Part shown: piece after piece, positions 1 through 11,235 of the stretch
Position numbering within the stretch: position 1 is the first letter of the stretch
How the letters are laid out: every line of letters begins with the position of its first letter
Program-made: the position numbers and the translations under genes
Origin: Chinchilla lanigera
Lineage: Eukaryota > Chordata > Mammalia > Rodentia > Chinchillidae
Length of the DNA stretch: 64,000 nt
NCBI RefSeq assembly: GCF_000276665.1
Contig: NW_004955475.1
Span: 2,890,325-2,954,324 of the forward strand
Direction: 5' to 3'
Notes under the pieces: generated by a model
What the model saw: only the letters and a program-made list of their open reading frames with translations
Databases searched by the model: none
Told to the model about the DNA's origin: nothing

Positions 1-145
1 ACTCAGTTGTGGCAGCATTGAGGGGAGGTGTTATTCTCTAGGGCTGCTGCAGAGTTCACCTGTGTTGCCATGGTGGTGATGGGAGGAGCCACCCTCTGCA
101 CCATTCCCCTGGGTTGCAGCAGCAGCGATCGATTGTAGACCTCTG
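1..145. other. Unassigned GC-moderate sequence at window edge
   Basis: I recognise nothing coding here. Short open frames run through it but look like chance. It directly abuts L1 sequence, so it could be part of the same old element or a flank. The window edge prevents a decision. Confidence 0.4.
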
Positions 146-500
146 TAGAAGTCTGTTAGTTCCATTTTGTCTAGGGTACAAATTAACTCTTCTAATTCTT
201 TGTTGATTTTCTCTCTGGATGAACTTGTACCTTGATGAAAATGGATTGTTAACGTCCCTAGTACTAATATTTATCTGTCCCTTTAGTTCTGTTAACACAT
301 TGCATATATTTGGTTTTTCCAATATTTGATGCATGTATATGTAGAATTGATGTTTGTTCTTGCTGCTTTTGATTCAATTTCTATTTTATCAGATATCAGT
401 ATGAATATTGCTTTCTTTTGCCCTCAATTTACATAAAACCTTCTTCCATCCCTCATTTTTAGTTTATGGTTGTCTTTAGAAATGAAATGATTTTCTCATA
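146..500 (-). mobile_element. L1 fragment, ORF2 endonuclease-side region
   Basis: On the plus strand this reads as the antisense of the N-terminal third of L1 ORF2. Recognisable phrases include gttagttccattttgtcta and ttttatcagatatcagtatg, which match the usual antisense L1 wording for this part of ORF2. No frame stays open, so the copy is old and dead. The 3' part of the element is missing on the left, so this is an internal fragment. Confidence 0.7.
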
Positions 501-552
501 ACAAATAGAATTAGGATTTTTATTGAAAGGACATGTGATAAAAAGTGCAAAA

Positions 553-645
553 GGGCCGGGGATATAGCTCAGGGGCACAAGTTCCTGCCTGGCAAGCTCA
601 AGGTGCTGAGTTTGATTCTTGGTACCAAAAATAAATAAATATGTA
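553..645 (+). mobile_element. ID-like tRNA-Ala-derived SINE
   Basis: The unit starts GCCGGGGATATAGCTCAG (A-box region), continues through a CCTGCCTGGCAAGC segment and a degenerate B box (GAGTTTGATTC), and ends in GGTACC followed by an A-rich tail with AAATAAATAAAT. This is the short pol III SINE repeated many times in the window. Confidence 0.9.
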
Positions 646-679
646 AAAAGTACAAAAAATCTTTAAATTGTTAAAACTT

Positions 680-1060
680 ACTACTGTGAAATGGTATTAT
701 TGTTACCCTCAGTGTACTCCCTCTAGCTTTGAACACACTTATGCTATTGTTCTTATCATTTTCTGAAGCAGTTGTGGAGACTTCCTGTTTGATTTTAGTC
801 ATTGTCATGACTACCTCTATGCCTTGAATTGATTCAAAATGCTTACCTTTCATGCTCATTTTGACATTGAGGAAGATTTAGAAGACACATGGCACCATAT
901 GTGGTTAATAAAGTGGGTGAGGAAGCACTATAATTTTGGGGGAGTGTACTGGGGATTGAACTCAGGAACTTGCACTTTTTAGGCAGGCTCTGTGCCACTG
1001 AGCTATATCCCTGGCCCCTATAATGCTTTGTTGGCATTCCTTTCCATTGGATGACATGCA
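680..1060 (-). pseudogene. Tc1/mariner transposase remnant, C-terminal part
   Basis: Read on the minus strand, frames give MKGKHFESIQGIE, which resembles the KGxRFESxEDI stretch near the C-terminus of mariner transposases. Upstream on that strand is a decayed equivalent of the YSPDLAPCDFWLFPKLK block. The copy is split at 935-1,017 by an ID SINE; the flanking pieces rejoin across a short duplication (ctataat). Frames are broken, and neither the DDD catalytic triad nor the terminal repeats could be placed, so it is a dead DNA-transposon fossil. A second, separate copy lies at 8,185-8,632. Sequence to about 1,200 may be more of the same element. Confidence 0.65.
935..1017 (-). mobile_element. 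ID-like SINE inserted in mariner remnant
   Basis: On the minus strand it reads GGCCAGGGATATAGCTCAG and so on. It is flanked by ctataat on both sides (928-934 and 1,018-1,024), and removing it restores the mariner reading. Confidence 0.85.
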
Positions 1061-1385
1061 GCAGCAATATTCACAATAATTTTGATCATACCACATAAAA
1101 GCACTCACAAAAGAAAACTTTAAAATCTGCTTCAGGAACTGTGAGAATAATAATGGAATAAATACATTTAAAATAAAGAAAAGGAGGAGTAATGGCAGTG
1201 TACAGCCCATTCTTTTTACATGCCTTTGTCCCTGGCAGTTGGGACTTCTGGCCATGCTACAATGTTCCAAATTTCAGTTTAGTTCATGGCTCCTACAACA
1301 CTCATGCGTGAGATGGGGTCAGAAGTATCTCCTGTTATTATGTCTGACACTGGGCCTCATCTTTAGGGGAGAAACACTCACCTCT

Positions 1386-1945
1386 GCCAGCTATTCTACT
1401 TCTAGCTTTCTTCCAGAAAGAGTTAAAGTTGTCACATTGCTGTGATATGTATGAACCCATGTTCATATCAGCATGGTTTATAATAGATAAATCCTGGAAA
1501 TGGTCTACATGCCCATCAACAGATGAATAGATCAATAAAATACAGTATGGCATTTACACACAGTAGAGTAGTACTCTGCCATAAAGAAGGATGAACTTGA
1601 AGCAGTCATAGGTAAATGAATGCACTTTGAGACCATAATATTAACTGAAATAAAGGCAACAAGCAAGTTCAAATATCTTATGGTTTCTCTTATATGAGAA
1701 ACTCCAAATATAAACACAGAGCACAATAAAAAATAAATAATAGGCAGTAAGGAGATCTTTTCCAACTGGGAAAAGGAACAAAAGATGGAGGAAAAAGGGA
1801 TTGAGGGGAGGGAAAAGGGACAAAAAGAGTTGAAAGAAATACAAGTAAAAATACATCTTTTACAATTGGGAAGGGGACCAAGAGATGCAAGGAAAAGGGA
1901 GGATTAGGAAAGGTAAGGGACAGAAAAATTATTAAGAGGTTTTAT
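1386..1945 (+). mobile_element. L1 3' end (ORF2 C-terminus and 3' UTR)
   Basis: It starts in the ORF2 C-terminal segment (CCAGCTATTCTACTTCTAG), passes ATGCCCATCAACAGATGAAT, the sense equivalent of a phrase repeated in other L1s here, and ends in the purine-rich L1 3' UTR (runs of GGGAAAAGG and similar). It is 5'-truncated, with frames interrupted. Confidence 0.85.
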
Positions 1946-1949
1946 ATAT

Positions 1950-2345
1950 TGTTATGACTTATATCTAGATGTTCCCCAAAGACTTATGTGCTCATAGGTG
2001 GGGCTTTTGGGAAATGACTGGATTATGGGTATGTGATACTGGAATAGTCCCCTGATGGCTTTATAGCTGGGTGTGATGCTGTGAGGTGAAGCACAGTGGG
2101 AGGAAATGAATCACTGTAGCTGCAACCTGGATATATATAACACTCCTGGCTTGAGTGCTTGTTGCTTTCTGCCTGCCATGTTATGTATTGTTTCGCCTCT
2201 GCCATGGCCCTCTGTGATTTGGCACTGCCTTGGAACCAGCAAAGTATGGACTGAAACCTCTACCATCTGTGAGCTAAAATAATTTTCCTCCTTTAGCTTG
2301 TGGACATTGAATATTTTGTCCCAGGAATGAGAAAGTAACTAAGCT
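1950..2345 (+). mobile_element. MaLR-type LTR
   Basis: It begins TGTTATGACTTATATCTAG and ends near AAAGTAACTAAG. The middle has the family pattern: TTCCCCAAAGACTTATGTG, a CTGCCTGCCATG block, ATGGACTGAAACCTCTACC and GAGCTAAAATAA (polyadenylation-like). The same family occurs on the opposite strand at 4,131-5,699, 15,888-16,292 and 38,798-39,285, and again on plus at 53,155-53,577. Assignment to MaLR (ERVL-related) is from recall of the family's wording. Confidence 0.7.
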
Positions 2346-5193
2346 AATATACATGTACCACTAGCCCGATAAATGTAGTCATTATGTACTACAAATACAT
2401 ATTGAGAAACATGAAGCCAAAACATATTTTTAGGGATAACTGTCAAATTACCTGTAACAACAAACCTTTCAGCATAACCGCAGATTTCTCAATAGAAATC
2501 TCCCAAACCAGAACAGCTTGGAATAACTTCTCTCAAGTCCCGAAAAAAATTAATTGCCTACCCAGTATATTATATCTTGTAAGTCTTTTCTTCAGAACTT
2601 AAGGAGAAACAAAGACTTTCCAAGATAAATATGAACTAGAGAAATTCATAACTATCAAGCCAGTATTGCAGAAAAGCATAGGGTAATTCTAAACACAGAC
2701 CAAAGAAGACAACAACTAAAAGACAAAGGAAAATAACAAGTCTCACTGTGAGAGAAGATAAATGAATGATCATTAGAAATAAATGAAAAATCAGGAAAAC
2801 AACAACAAAAAGTTGAGAATGAATGTGCATCATCAAACAATAACACTAAATATAAATGGTCTTAACTCTTTAATTAAGAGAAAAAGATTCACTGACTGGA
2901 CCAAATCCAGAAACAATACAAAACAATTAGAAAAATAAAGAAACAGCCACATGTTTTCTGCAAGAAAAAAGCCTCATTTGTAAAAACAAACACAGGCTGA
3001 ATATGAAAAGATGGAAAAGATGGAAAATGGTAGCTGCAACCTGAAAGTAAGCAGATATACTTATATCTGGCAAGGGACATCAAACAAAACTAATAAGAAA
3101 AGATAAAGGCCAGTAGAAGTTGATAAAAGGAACAATTAGCCAAGAAAAGGTAATATATATGCACAAATTTTTGTCACAGTCAATTTTATAAAACAAATTC
3201 TATATAGCATAAAAGGACAGATAGACCACAACCCAATCATATTAGGGGTCTTCAATACCCAAATCTCAAAAATAGATCAACCAGGCAAAAAATAACAAAC
3301 AGGAGGATAAAACTACTGATCAAATGGACTTAACTGACATCTGTAAAGTGTTTCATATAATACTCACAGAATACATATGCTTTCCAGTACCCCACAGAAC
3401 TTTCTCCAAAACACACTCTGTTTTAAACCATAAAGCAAGGTTTAATAAACAAGAAATTATCATAATTTGTGCATTCTATGAGATTACAATGAAACAAAAC
3501 TACAGATCAATAGCAAATAAAAGCATGCAAGAACATATAAAGACTGAATAATACACCTTTGAACAATCAAAGTTTTAAAAAAGATATCAGGGTAAAAAAT
3601 TTAAATTACTTGAATAAAATGATAATGCTAAAACTACTTGCCAAATTCTCTGTGGTAAAATAAAAGCAATTGTAAGTGAGATATTTTATAGCAACTGGAA
3701 CATAGATTCAAAAAATCGAGATAGTAAATAAGTAACCTAATGATGCAGTTTAAGGTTGTATTTAAAAAAGCCCAAATTAAACTCAAATTAGTAAAACAAA
3801 AATGAAAAAATAAAAGTTAGAGTGGAAATTAATGAAATTGTGGATTAAAAAACATTACAAAGCAAGAAGTAATGAGATTGTTCTTTGAAAATATATATAA
3901 CATTAACAAAGTCTTTATATTTACCAAAAGAAAGAGATAGAAGGCCCAAATTAATAAAATCAAAGGTAGAAAAGGGAAAAGTGCAGCAGACATCACTGAA
4001 ATCTCAAGAATGATGAGAAATTATTTTTAAAGTTTATATCCACAAAACTGCACACTTTAGAAGGAATGGATAAATTCCTAAATTTCAAAACCTAAACTGA
4101 TCCAACAAGGTGTAAAAATTTTAAACAGACTGTCTTAGTTACTTTTGCATTCTGAATTCACCTAAAATGAGTACCACGTGAACGATGCAAGGGTCTGCCA
4201 ACAGCTGGAGCGATAAACATACTTTCTTCTCTCTGTTGTAGGAATCAAGTGCTTACGAACCAAATCCTGAGGAATAACATCCCTAGGCCATCACGATTCT
4301 GAAATATGGTGCTCTGGGGTTTTTTTCTCATAGCAGTCTTCCACTTATGCAATTTTGAAGCTGCAAAAGGCGGAGTCCTGCTCATTCTTGTGATGTCTTC
4401 AGGCCATCTTTTCTATGGCCTTTCATTTTCTAAAATACATGCTTTTTTCGTGCTAGTTTTTCCAGCGATCAATTTCTCCTGTTTTCCATCTTTGCAGGCC
4501 ACAACTTTACTGTAATTTTTTTTCTGGCTAAACTTAAAACATTTTTAATCATTTTGCTGGGCTCCTTGCTCTTGATTCTCAAAATAAATCTGTCTAAAAG
4601 TCCCTAGCAGTAGCCCTCCCACATCCTCAACATTAAACTGCCTTGAAATTTCTTCAGCCAAATTAATTAGCTTCCTTCCCTTAGTCTCAGATTCAGAGAA
4701 ATTATCTGGACATGAGCAAAATGCAGACAAACTTTCTGCCATAGTATAACATCTATTGTCTGGAGTCCAATAATCAATGCATGCCTTCTTCCCCAACAGC
4801 ATTTCTGCTCTTTTGACCTCTGATCAAAATCTCCCCCTGAATACGTATTAAGATGTACTCAGCTGACACCTCCAAACCTTTCCAAACCCTTACCACAAGC
4901 CAATTCCAAAGGTTTCTGAACCACATGGGCAGGTACAGTCAAAGCAATGCCCTCATTTCTCCGGCACCAAATTCTGTCATTGTTGTTTCTCATTGCTAAG
5001 ACAAAATACCTGACAACCAAAATTAAAGGAGAAAAGATTTATTTGACTCCAAGTTTGTAGATGTTTTAGTTTATAATTGGTTGGCTCCAAGGTTGAGTGG
5101 CATGGCAGAGGGGCGTTCAATGAGTGAAACATTGATTCCAGCAGAAAGCAGAAGGCAATAAGGTTGCAAGCATCACGTGACAAATGACAACAG

Positions 5194-5440
5194 GCCAGAC
5201 GTGATGGCACATGCCTCTAATCCCAGCATGCAGGAGGCAAAGGTAGGTGGGTCACCATGAGTTTGAGGCTAAACACACCACATAAATAAAATAAAGGATA
5301 AAAATCTCATGACTATCTCAATAGATGCACAAAAAAATTTTGACAAAACTCATCATCACTTTTCGATGCTACATGATGAGTTCAAGGCTATCCTGAACTA
5401 TTTAGAAACCCTGTCTCAACAAACAGAAAAACAATCACCA
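5194..5440 (+). mobile_element. B1-like SINE split by an L1 fragment
   Basis: The left part (CCAGACGTGATGGCACATGC to about 5,273) and right part (GAGTTCAAGGCTATCCTGAA to CCCTGTCTCAAC) are one B1. It is flanked by a 15-nt duplication with two mismatches (5,179-5,193 and 5,441-5,455, gacaagtgaccacag). A piece of about 92 nt of foreign sequence sits in the middle (see 5,274-5,365). The whole SINE lies inside a MaLR LTR. Confidence 0.8.
5274..5365 (+). mobile_element. Internal L1 ORF2 fragment inside a B1
   Basis: The segment contains CCACATAAATAAAATA and CTATCTCAATAGATG, matching the reverse-transcriptase region that also occurs at about 6,200-6,290 of the neighbouring L1. It has no poly(A) tail and no visible target duplication of its own, so it is not an ordinary L1 insertion. 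Confidence 0.75.
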
Positions 5441-5940
5441 GACAAGTGACCACAGCAGCCCTTTTTCTGTCCAGCATATTCTATCCAGGCTACACATCAG
5501 TATAGAGGGTAGCACTTGCATCTCGCATGGGTCTTCCCAATACCTACACTCAGAACTATGCCAACTCAAGTACAGTAATAATTTAGTAATCACACAATCT
5601 TAATCCCAGCATCACATACTCCAAATCCACCTATTTCTGAAAAGTCCCACCTATAACCACATGAGGTTTTGGGAGAATCTCTAGATAAAAACCATAGTAC
5701 AGACAATAAAAATTAGGATTGGAGCAGTAATTAAAACTCTACCAACTGGAAAAAAATGCATAACCAGGTGGATTTGCTGCAGAGTTGTACCAGAACTTTG
5801 GAGAATAATGAATTCCAACACTCTTCAAATTTTTCCATGGAATAGGAAGTGAAGATATACTCTCAAATTTATCTTACAAAGGAAGAAGTAGCCTGATAAT
5901 AAAACTCAAAGGCGTTTTCAAAAGACTATGGACCAATATA

Positions 5941-6042
5941 TATTTTTTTTTTTTTGGTTTTTTTTCCAGTACCAGGAATCGAACACATGACCTCGCGCTT
6001 GCCAGGCAGGTGCTGTGCCACTGAGCTAAATCCGCAGCCCCC
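5941..6042 (-). mobile_element. ID-like SINE
   Basis: On plus it reads as a T-run followed by CCAGTACCAGGAATCGAAC and ends CTGAGCTAAATCCGCAGCC, so the SINE is on minus with its A tail to the left. It interrupts the L1 ORF2 reading. Confidence 0.92.
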
Positions 6043-8184
6043 AGACCAGTGTTCTTGATGAATACCAAGCCAAAGTTTCTGAACAAGATATATACAAACA
6101 GAATTCAACATTGCATTAAGAAAATTACAAACTATGACCCACTTGGTTCCATCCCAAGGATGCAAGGATAGTTCAACATATGTAATTCAGTTAAGTGAAA
6201 CATACCACATAAATAAAATACAGGGAAAAATTTCTCATGGCTATCTCAATAGATGAAGAAAAAGACTTTTACAAAACCCAAAATGATTTTATGATGAAAA
6301 TCCTAATAAAAATTGCTATAAAAGAAAATTGCTATACATTGCTCAAAATGATAAAAGTCATGTATGACAAACTTACAATAACCAATATCATGTGAAATGA
6401 TTTAAATTTGAAAGAATTCTGTCTAAATTGAACAAGAGTGTACACTCTCACCACTTTTGTTCAATGTAATGCTCAAAATTTTATAGAGATGAAGCAAGGA
6501 AGAGGAAGATATTAAAGGAATATGAATATGAAGGGAAAAGTAAATTATCCCTATTTGCAGATTACATGACACTGTACTTTATCTGTAGACCCCTCTAAAA
6601 AAATAAAACAGCATTAGGAAACTTTTAGACCTCATAAATTCAGCAGTATGGCAGGACGGAAAATCAGCACACAGAAGTAAATAGCATTCTTGTCCAAGTA
6701 ATAATTAACCCACTGAGAAAGAAACAAGGATATGAATTCGATTTCCAACATTTTTCAAACAATTTGAGAACCTAGGAATCAACCTAACCAAGAAGGCTAA
6801 AGTAATTTACAAAAAAAATTGCCAAACATATAAAAGGCATTGGAAAATAGAAACACAAGGACAAGCACTGAGAAAATGACCATATTACTAAAAGCAATGT
6901 ATAGATTTAACAAAATGCTACTAAAATATCAACAATATTTTACACAGAACTAGAAAAAATTCTGAATTTCATATGGAACCATAAAGGTCCAAGAATAGCC
7001 AAAGCAACTTTGAACAAAAAGCACAGTGCTTCAGGAATCACAATAATGGACTTCAACTGTAGTACAAAGTCATAATAACAAAATAACATGTTATTGGCAC
7101 ATAAACAGATATGTTGACTAATGGACTAAACTCATGCACCTACAGACATCTGATTTTTAACAAAACAGACAAGAATGTATGCTGTAAAAAGATAATCTAT
7201 TAGGACTTCAAAATCACAAGAAATAATATCAATAATTAACACCAAATTAAAAACTTCTGTAAAGCAAAGCCGTAATTAACAGTGAAGTGATAACTCACAG
7301 AATGGAAGAAAATAAATGCTAGCTACTTTTCAGATAGAACAATAAGCCAAAATATACAAATAACTACAAAATACCTGTTATAAAATAAAAATCCCAATCA
7401 AAGAATAGGCAAATGGACTGAACAGAAATTCCTCAAAAGAAAAATTTCAAATTACTAAAAAGTATATGAAAAAAAGTTCAACATCTCTAGCCATTGGAAA
7501 AATGAAGTCAAGATAAGAGACTTCATCTCACCCCATTCAGAATGCTTATCATCAATAACATAAAAACTCTGAATGTTGGGGAGGATACAGGGGAAAAGGT
7601 ACCCTCATAACTTCTTGATAGAAATGTAAACTGGTGCAACCACTGTGGAGATCAGTAAGGACATTATGCAAATGCTAAACAAAGATGTACCTTTTGACCC
7701 ACTTTCAGGCTTATTGCAAAGGAGTTAAAGGCTGCATACTATGGTGATACATGCACATCCATGTCTACTACAGTGCAATTCACAATAGCTAAGGTCTGAA
7801 AACAGCCTAGCTGTCCATCATCAGGTGAATGGATAAAGAAGATGTGATATATAAATGAATGGAATGTTAGCCAAAAAGAAAAATGAAATCATGTCCCTTG
7901 CAGAAAAATGCAGGTAAGTTGAACCTATTATGCTAAGTCAAATTAGCCAGACTCATAAGTTAAATATTGCACATTCTCTCTTATATGTGAAACACATTTA
8001 ATTGATTAATTAAAACAGAGTTAACAGGAAATACTTTTGGAGATGGGGAAGTGAATCAGCACAAGTGCAGAGAACAGGGAGAAGGCACTAATGGGATTGA
8101 AAACAATTTAGATATGAGATGTTATCAAAGAATAAAATAAATTTTAAATTAAAAATGTATCACAATAAATGACAGAGAGGTATT

Positions 8185-8632
8185 AATCCACCTTATTCCA
8201 TAATTCTTGCCTTCTGCTGTAGCCACTGTGGACATCGTCTTTTGTAAGTGTTTTTATTTGTACCGTTGAGGATGTCTCCATATCCTGAATCGATTCAAAA
8301 TGCTTACAAAACGATGGTCATTTTGAGTTTGGGGCAGAATCGAAAGTTACGTGGCTCCATGTCTGATGAATACAGTGGATAAAGACATACCGTATTTTTA
8401 TTTGACAAAATTTCCTGCATTGGAGGCAATGTGACACAGCATTGTCGTGCTGAAAGATGAATTGTCTTCCTATCTCAGACACTGTATTCTACACACATCA
8501 TTTCTGAAATGCTTTCACAAACCTTTATGATATTCAGAGTTGAATTTATTGTTTCTGTGTACAAACGCAGCTTGAAAAATTATATCAAAGTCACAAAACA
8601 AAATCAACATCATATTAATGATTCATCTTGAT
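8185..8632 (-). pseudogene. Tc1/mariner transposase remnant, second copy
   Basis: On the minus strand the frame pieces read FQHDNAVSH, like the HHDNAPAH block that carries the second catalytic aspartate in mariner transposases. This is followed by a decayed YSPDLAPCDF-like block, then HFESIQDME and TKDDVHSGYSRRQELWNK, like the C-terminal tail. Stops and frameshifts break it up. It shares gattcaaaatgcttac with the copy at 680-1,060, so both come from one family. The N-terminal half is not recognised; the next L1 inserted right at its upstream side. Confidence 0.75.
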
Positions 8633-8643
8633 TGACTTGCTTT

Positions 8644-9881
8644 CTTTGCTTCTATTTTACTAAGTTTATCAGTACGTAATGATCACATTCATCCTAGGGA
8701 ACTTGTACCTGTACACGACACATTTTAGTTGCTCTTTTTCTCATTCCCTTACTCTCCCTTCAACTCCTTTTCACCTCCTTACTTACAAAAGTTTTGTTTC
8801 CATTTTTCATTCTTTTCTTGCTTCTGTTCCCTTCCTTCCTTTCTCGCTTCCTCGTCCATAGTTCCCCTTCTCAGTTGAACATTTTCTTTCTATTTCATAA
8901 TATCTCATATATGTTCTGGTCCTCACTTACACTTTCAGGTTCTCACCCTAGAGAAGTAATGTGATATTTACACGTGTGTTCAATTTATTTCACTTAGGAG
9001 TATGGTCTCAGGCTCCATTCATTTAGCTATAAATGTCTCATGTTTATTCCTCTTTATTGCTGAGTAGAACTTCACTGTACTAAAAAATACATCTTTTTAA
9101 TTCATTTAGCAGTTGATGGGCTCTTTCCAAAATTTAGGTGTTACAAACTGTGCTGCTATACACATGGGTGCACATATATCACTGTGGTGCTACGCTTTTT
9201 ATTCTTTTGGGAAGATACCAAGAAGGGGAATAGCTGGGTCAAATGGTACCTCTAATCCAAGGTTTCTGAGGAATCTCTGTATTGATTTCCACAGTGTTTC
9301 CTCCAGTCTCCACTCCAACCAAGAGTTGAGAAGTGTTTCTTATTCCCCAAAGCCCCACTAGCATTTGTTATTGGTGGATTTCTTGATAATAGCCATTCTT
9401 TGTAGAGTGAGATGGAATATCAATGTGTTTTCATTTGCATTTCTCAAATGATCAGTTATGTTGAACATTTTTTCATATATTTACCTGCCATTTGTACTTC
9501 TTCTTCTGAGAAGTGTCTATTCATTTTAGATGCCCATTTTTGGATTGGATTTTCAAATTTGGAGAGTTTGTTTTTTTAATGTTTTGTATGTTCTAGGTCC
9601 TTTGTCTAAAGAATAACTGGTTTAAATTTTTCCCACTCCGTGGGTTGTCTTTTTAATCTATTGGTGATTTTTTTTTTTTTGCTGTGCAAAAGCTTTTTAA
9701 TAAGATGAGATCCTAGTTGATTCTTTGTAGTATGTCCTGTGCCATTAGGGTTTCCACCATTGTAATAACTAATACCAAAATGGATCAAAAACTAAATACT
9801 AAAACAGAAATACTAAATCTGCTAGAGGAGAGAACATGTGGAGAGAATAGGTGGAAGACATAATTGTAGGCAAAGACTTCA
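8644..9881 (-). mobile_element. L1 insertion with 5' inversion (twin-priming type)
   Basis: From 8,644 to about 9,770 the L1 is on minus: pyrimidine-rich 3' UTR, then the ORF2 C-terminus (GTTGATGGGCTC, GGGAATAGCTGGGTCAAATG). At about 9,772 the orientation flips: AATACCAAAATGGATCAAAA to GGCAAAGACTTCATGAC is sense L1 and lies immediately upstream of the minus piece in the L1 map. The unit is flanked by tgacttgcttt (8,633-8,643 and 9,882-9,892). Confidence 0.85.
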
Positions 9882-9892
9882 TGACTTGCTTT

Positions 9893-10590
9893 TTTACAGA
9901 GTGGTTTTTTACAGAAAGAGGTGATTTCTATTGAGCACTTTGAAACTTGGTCTCAAGTGTATAGCCACAAGCTCAAGTTTTACCGCTTGTGAGGACATTT
10001 CTTGAAAAGCTGGACTATGAAGAAGCAGGATAGCACAACTCCAATAAAATGTGTTGTTCATAATCCATAATTCATAGCACCCTTTAAAACACACATTCTC
10101 TCAACCGTAGCTCACAAGTGACAGTACAAAGCAAGGTGAAAGATGTTGTACACTGTTAACGAAGTGCTTCATGCTGCATCTTGTACTGAACCTTGCTGTT
10201 TCCATTAGATGGCACTCAGCAACCGCATTCACTATATTTTTAAGCCACATATTTTAAATGAATGCACTAATTTCCTGGAGCAAATCCACCATTATATAAT
10301 ATTAACATATGTTAGTAATATATAATAAAATTTTGCAGAAACAATGAAACTGACTCAATGTTGAGAGGCAGTAAATAAATACTTATATAAACTTATGTGT
10401 ACTTGATGATAGAAGTAGGATAATATCTCTGAGTTTTTGAATAGATTAAATAATGCCAACATTTTGCTTGTCATGGTGCTTCACACATTTTAGCCCATTA
10501 CCATCATTATTATTCTACAACTATGGTTTTGGAGTCACCCGTATCACCAGTCACTTCTCACTGGAATTTTAATAATATTTATTTTCTTTA
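9893..10590. other. Unassigned AT-rich sequence
   Basis: No convincing gene or repeat is seen here. The first 350 bases (to about 10,250), which include GATGGCACTCAGCAACCGCA, may be more mariner-type transposon flank on minus, but I could not read a transposase in them. Confidence 0.4.
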
Positions 10591-10591
10591 A

Positions 10592-10624
<33 letters not shown>

Positions 10625-10628
10625 TATA
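10592..10628. repeat. (AT)n(AC)n microsatellite
   Basis: A run of AT dinucleotides passes into AC dinucleotides and then back to ATATATG. Confidence 0.95.
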
Positions 10629-10910
10629 TGTTCATGATTATAGCACATAATTTTACTATTCATTTTGGGAAACAAGAACATGTATATAGCACATTAATTG
10701 TTTTTTCCACTTCCCCTGCACCAGCATTTTAAAAAATTTGCCAGAATCAAATTTCTTATTTACGTCATATTTCTTTATTAAATTAATTATCATAAACACA
10801 GATTAATAGGCAAACTAGTGGGGAAAACACATAAAACACATCCAACACATAAAAAAATAGCAGTTACAGTGTATCAAGACAGTTTTAGGTGCACTGACAA
10901 TGATTTTTTT
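10629..10910. other. AT-rich unassigned sequence
   Basis: AT-rich, with no open frame of note and no repeat I recognise. It ends in the T-run that abuts the LTR. Confidence 0.4.
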
Positions 10911-11235
10911 TTTAACAGCAGAGTATATTTATTGAGGGAAAGAAAGCTTCTGTCTGAGAGGGGGACAGAAGCGGGGGCCCAAGTTGGTTGCCCAGGTAAT
11001 CTGTCTTTTCCAGGGATTTTTATAGAGCAAAACCATGAGGTGAGGTGGGTCTAAGGTAGAAAAGGGAAATCACAAGCTGGACATGAGACGGGACAAAATT
11101 ATAGCCAGCCAATAAGAATTGTTCAAGTAAAATTGATTACATCAGGATCAAATGGGGAAACAAGCAAGCAGGCATGAATACAAAACAGGGGCTTTTCCTC
11201 TAACCATGATGTATTACAATAACTTTTTCCACTGT
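10911..11235 (-). mobile_element. LTR-like unit of an endogenous retrovirus, ending in poly(A)
   Basis: On the minus strand the order is that of an LTR U3-R: an ATTGGCTGGC (inverted CCAAT) at about 11,105, then TATAAAAATCCC at about 11,020-11,031, a stretch with GGGCCCCCGCTTCTG, then AATAAA at 10,933-10,928 and, about 14 nt later, a run of A (the T-run at 10,902-10,913 on plus). No internal region, second LTR or coding sequence is seen. Possible readings are a solo LTR or a retroposed U3-R end of a transcript. Family not identified. Confidence 0.6.

Larger units (their letters stand above)
4131..5699 (-). mobile_element. MaLR-type LTR retrotransposon with 5-bp target duplication
   Basis: The element is flanked by CAGAC (4,126-4,130 and 5,700-5,704), the 5-bp duplication expected for ERVL/MaLR elements. 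On the plus strand it begins TGTCTTAGTTACTTTT, the first bases of the reverse-complement LTR, then drops into internal sequence (about 4,170-4,975). The full reverse-complement LTR starts at about 4,976 and is broken by a B1 (5,194-5,440). Just inside this LTR the minus strand reads TTTGGTGCCGGAG, a candidate primer-binding site. The internal part shows a short minus frame (85 codons, 4,545-4,802) of unknown origin but no intact gag or pol. The 3' LTR is reduced to a stub. Confidence 0.65.
2346..8165 (+). mobile_element. L1 element, ORF1 C-terminus to 3' UTR, interrupted
   Basis: A decayed sense-strand L1 runs through here in three pieces: 2,346-4,130, 5,700-5,940 and 6,043-8,165. The first holds the ORF1 C-terminus (GCAGATTTCTCAATAGAAA) and the ORF2 endonuclease region (AATATAAATGGTCTTAACTC, GGTCTTCAATACCC). 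The second and third hold the reverse-transcriptase region (TGACCCACTTGGTTCCATCC, TTTGCAGATTACATGACAC) and the C-terminus (GAATGGATAAAGAAGATGTG), then an A-rich 3' end at about 8,140-8,165. Interruptions are a MaLR element and an ID SINE. No long frame survives. The 5' UTR and most of ORF1 are absent. Confidence 0.85.

Noticed and set aside
671..859. 62-codon minus frame as a small gene
   Set aside because: MKGKHFESIQGIE is decayed mariner transposase. No start, length or context for function.
4306..4515. 69-codon plus frame with a hydrophobic N-terminus like a signal peptide
   Set aside because: It lies antisense within the internal region of a MaLR element; there is no promoter, exon structure or family.
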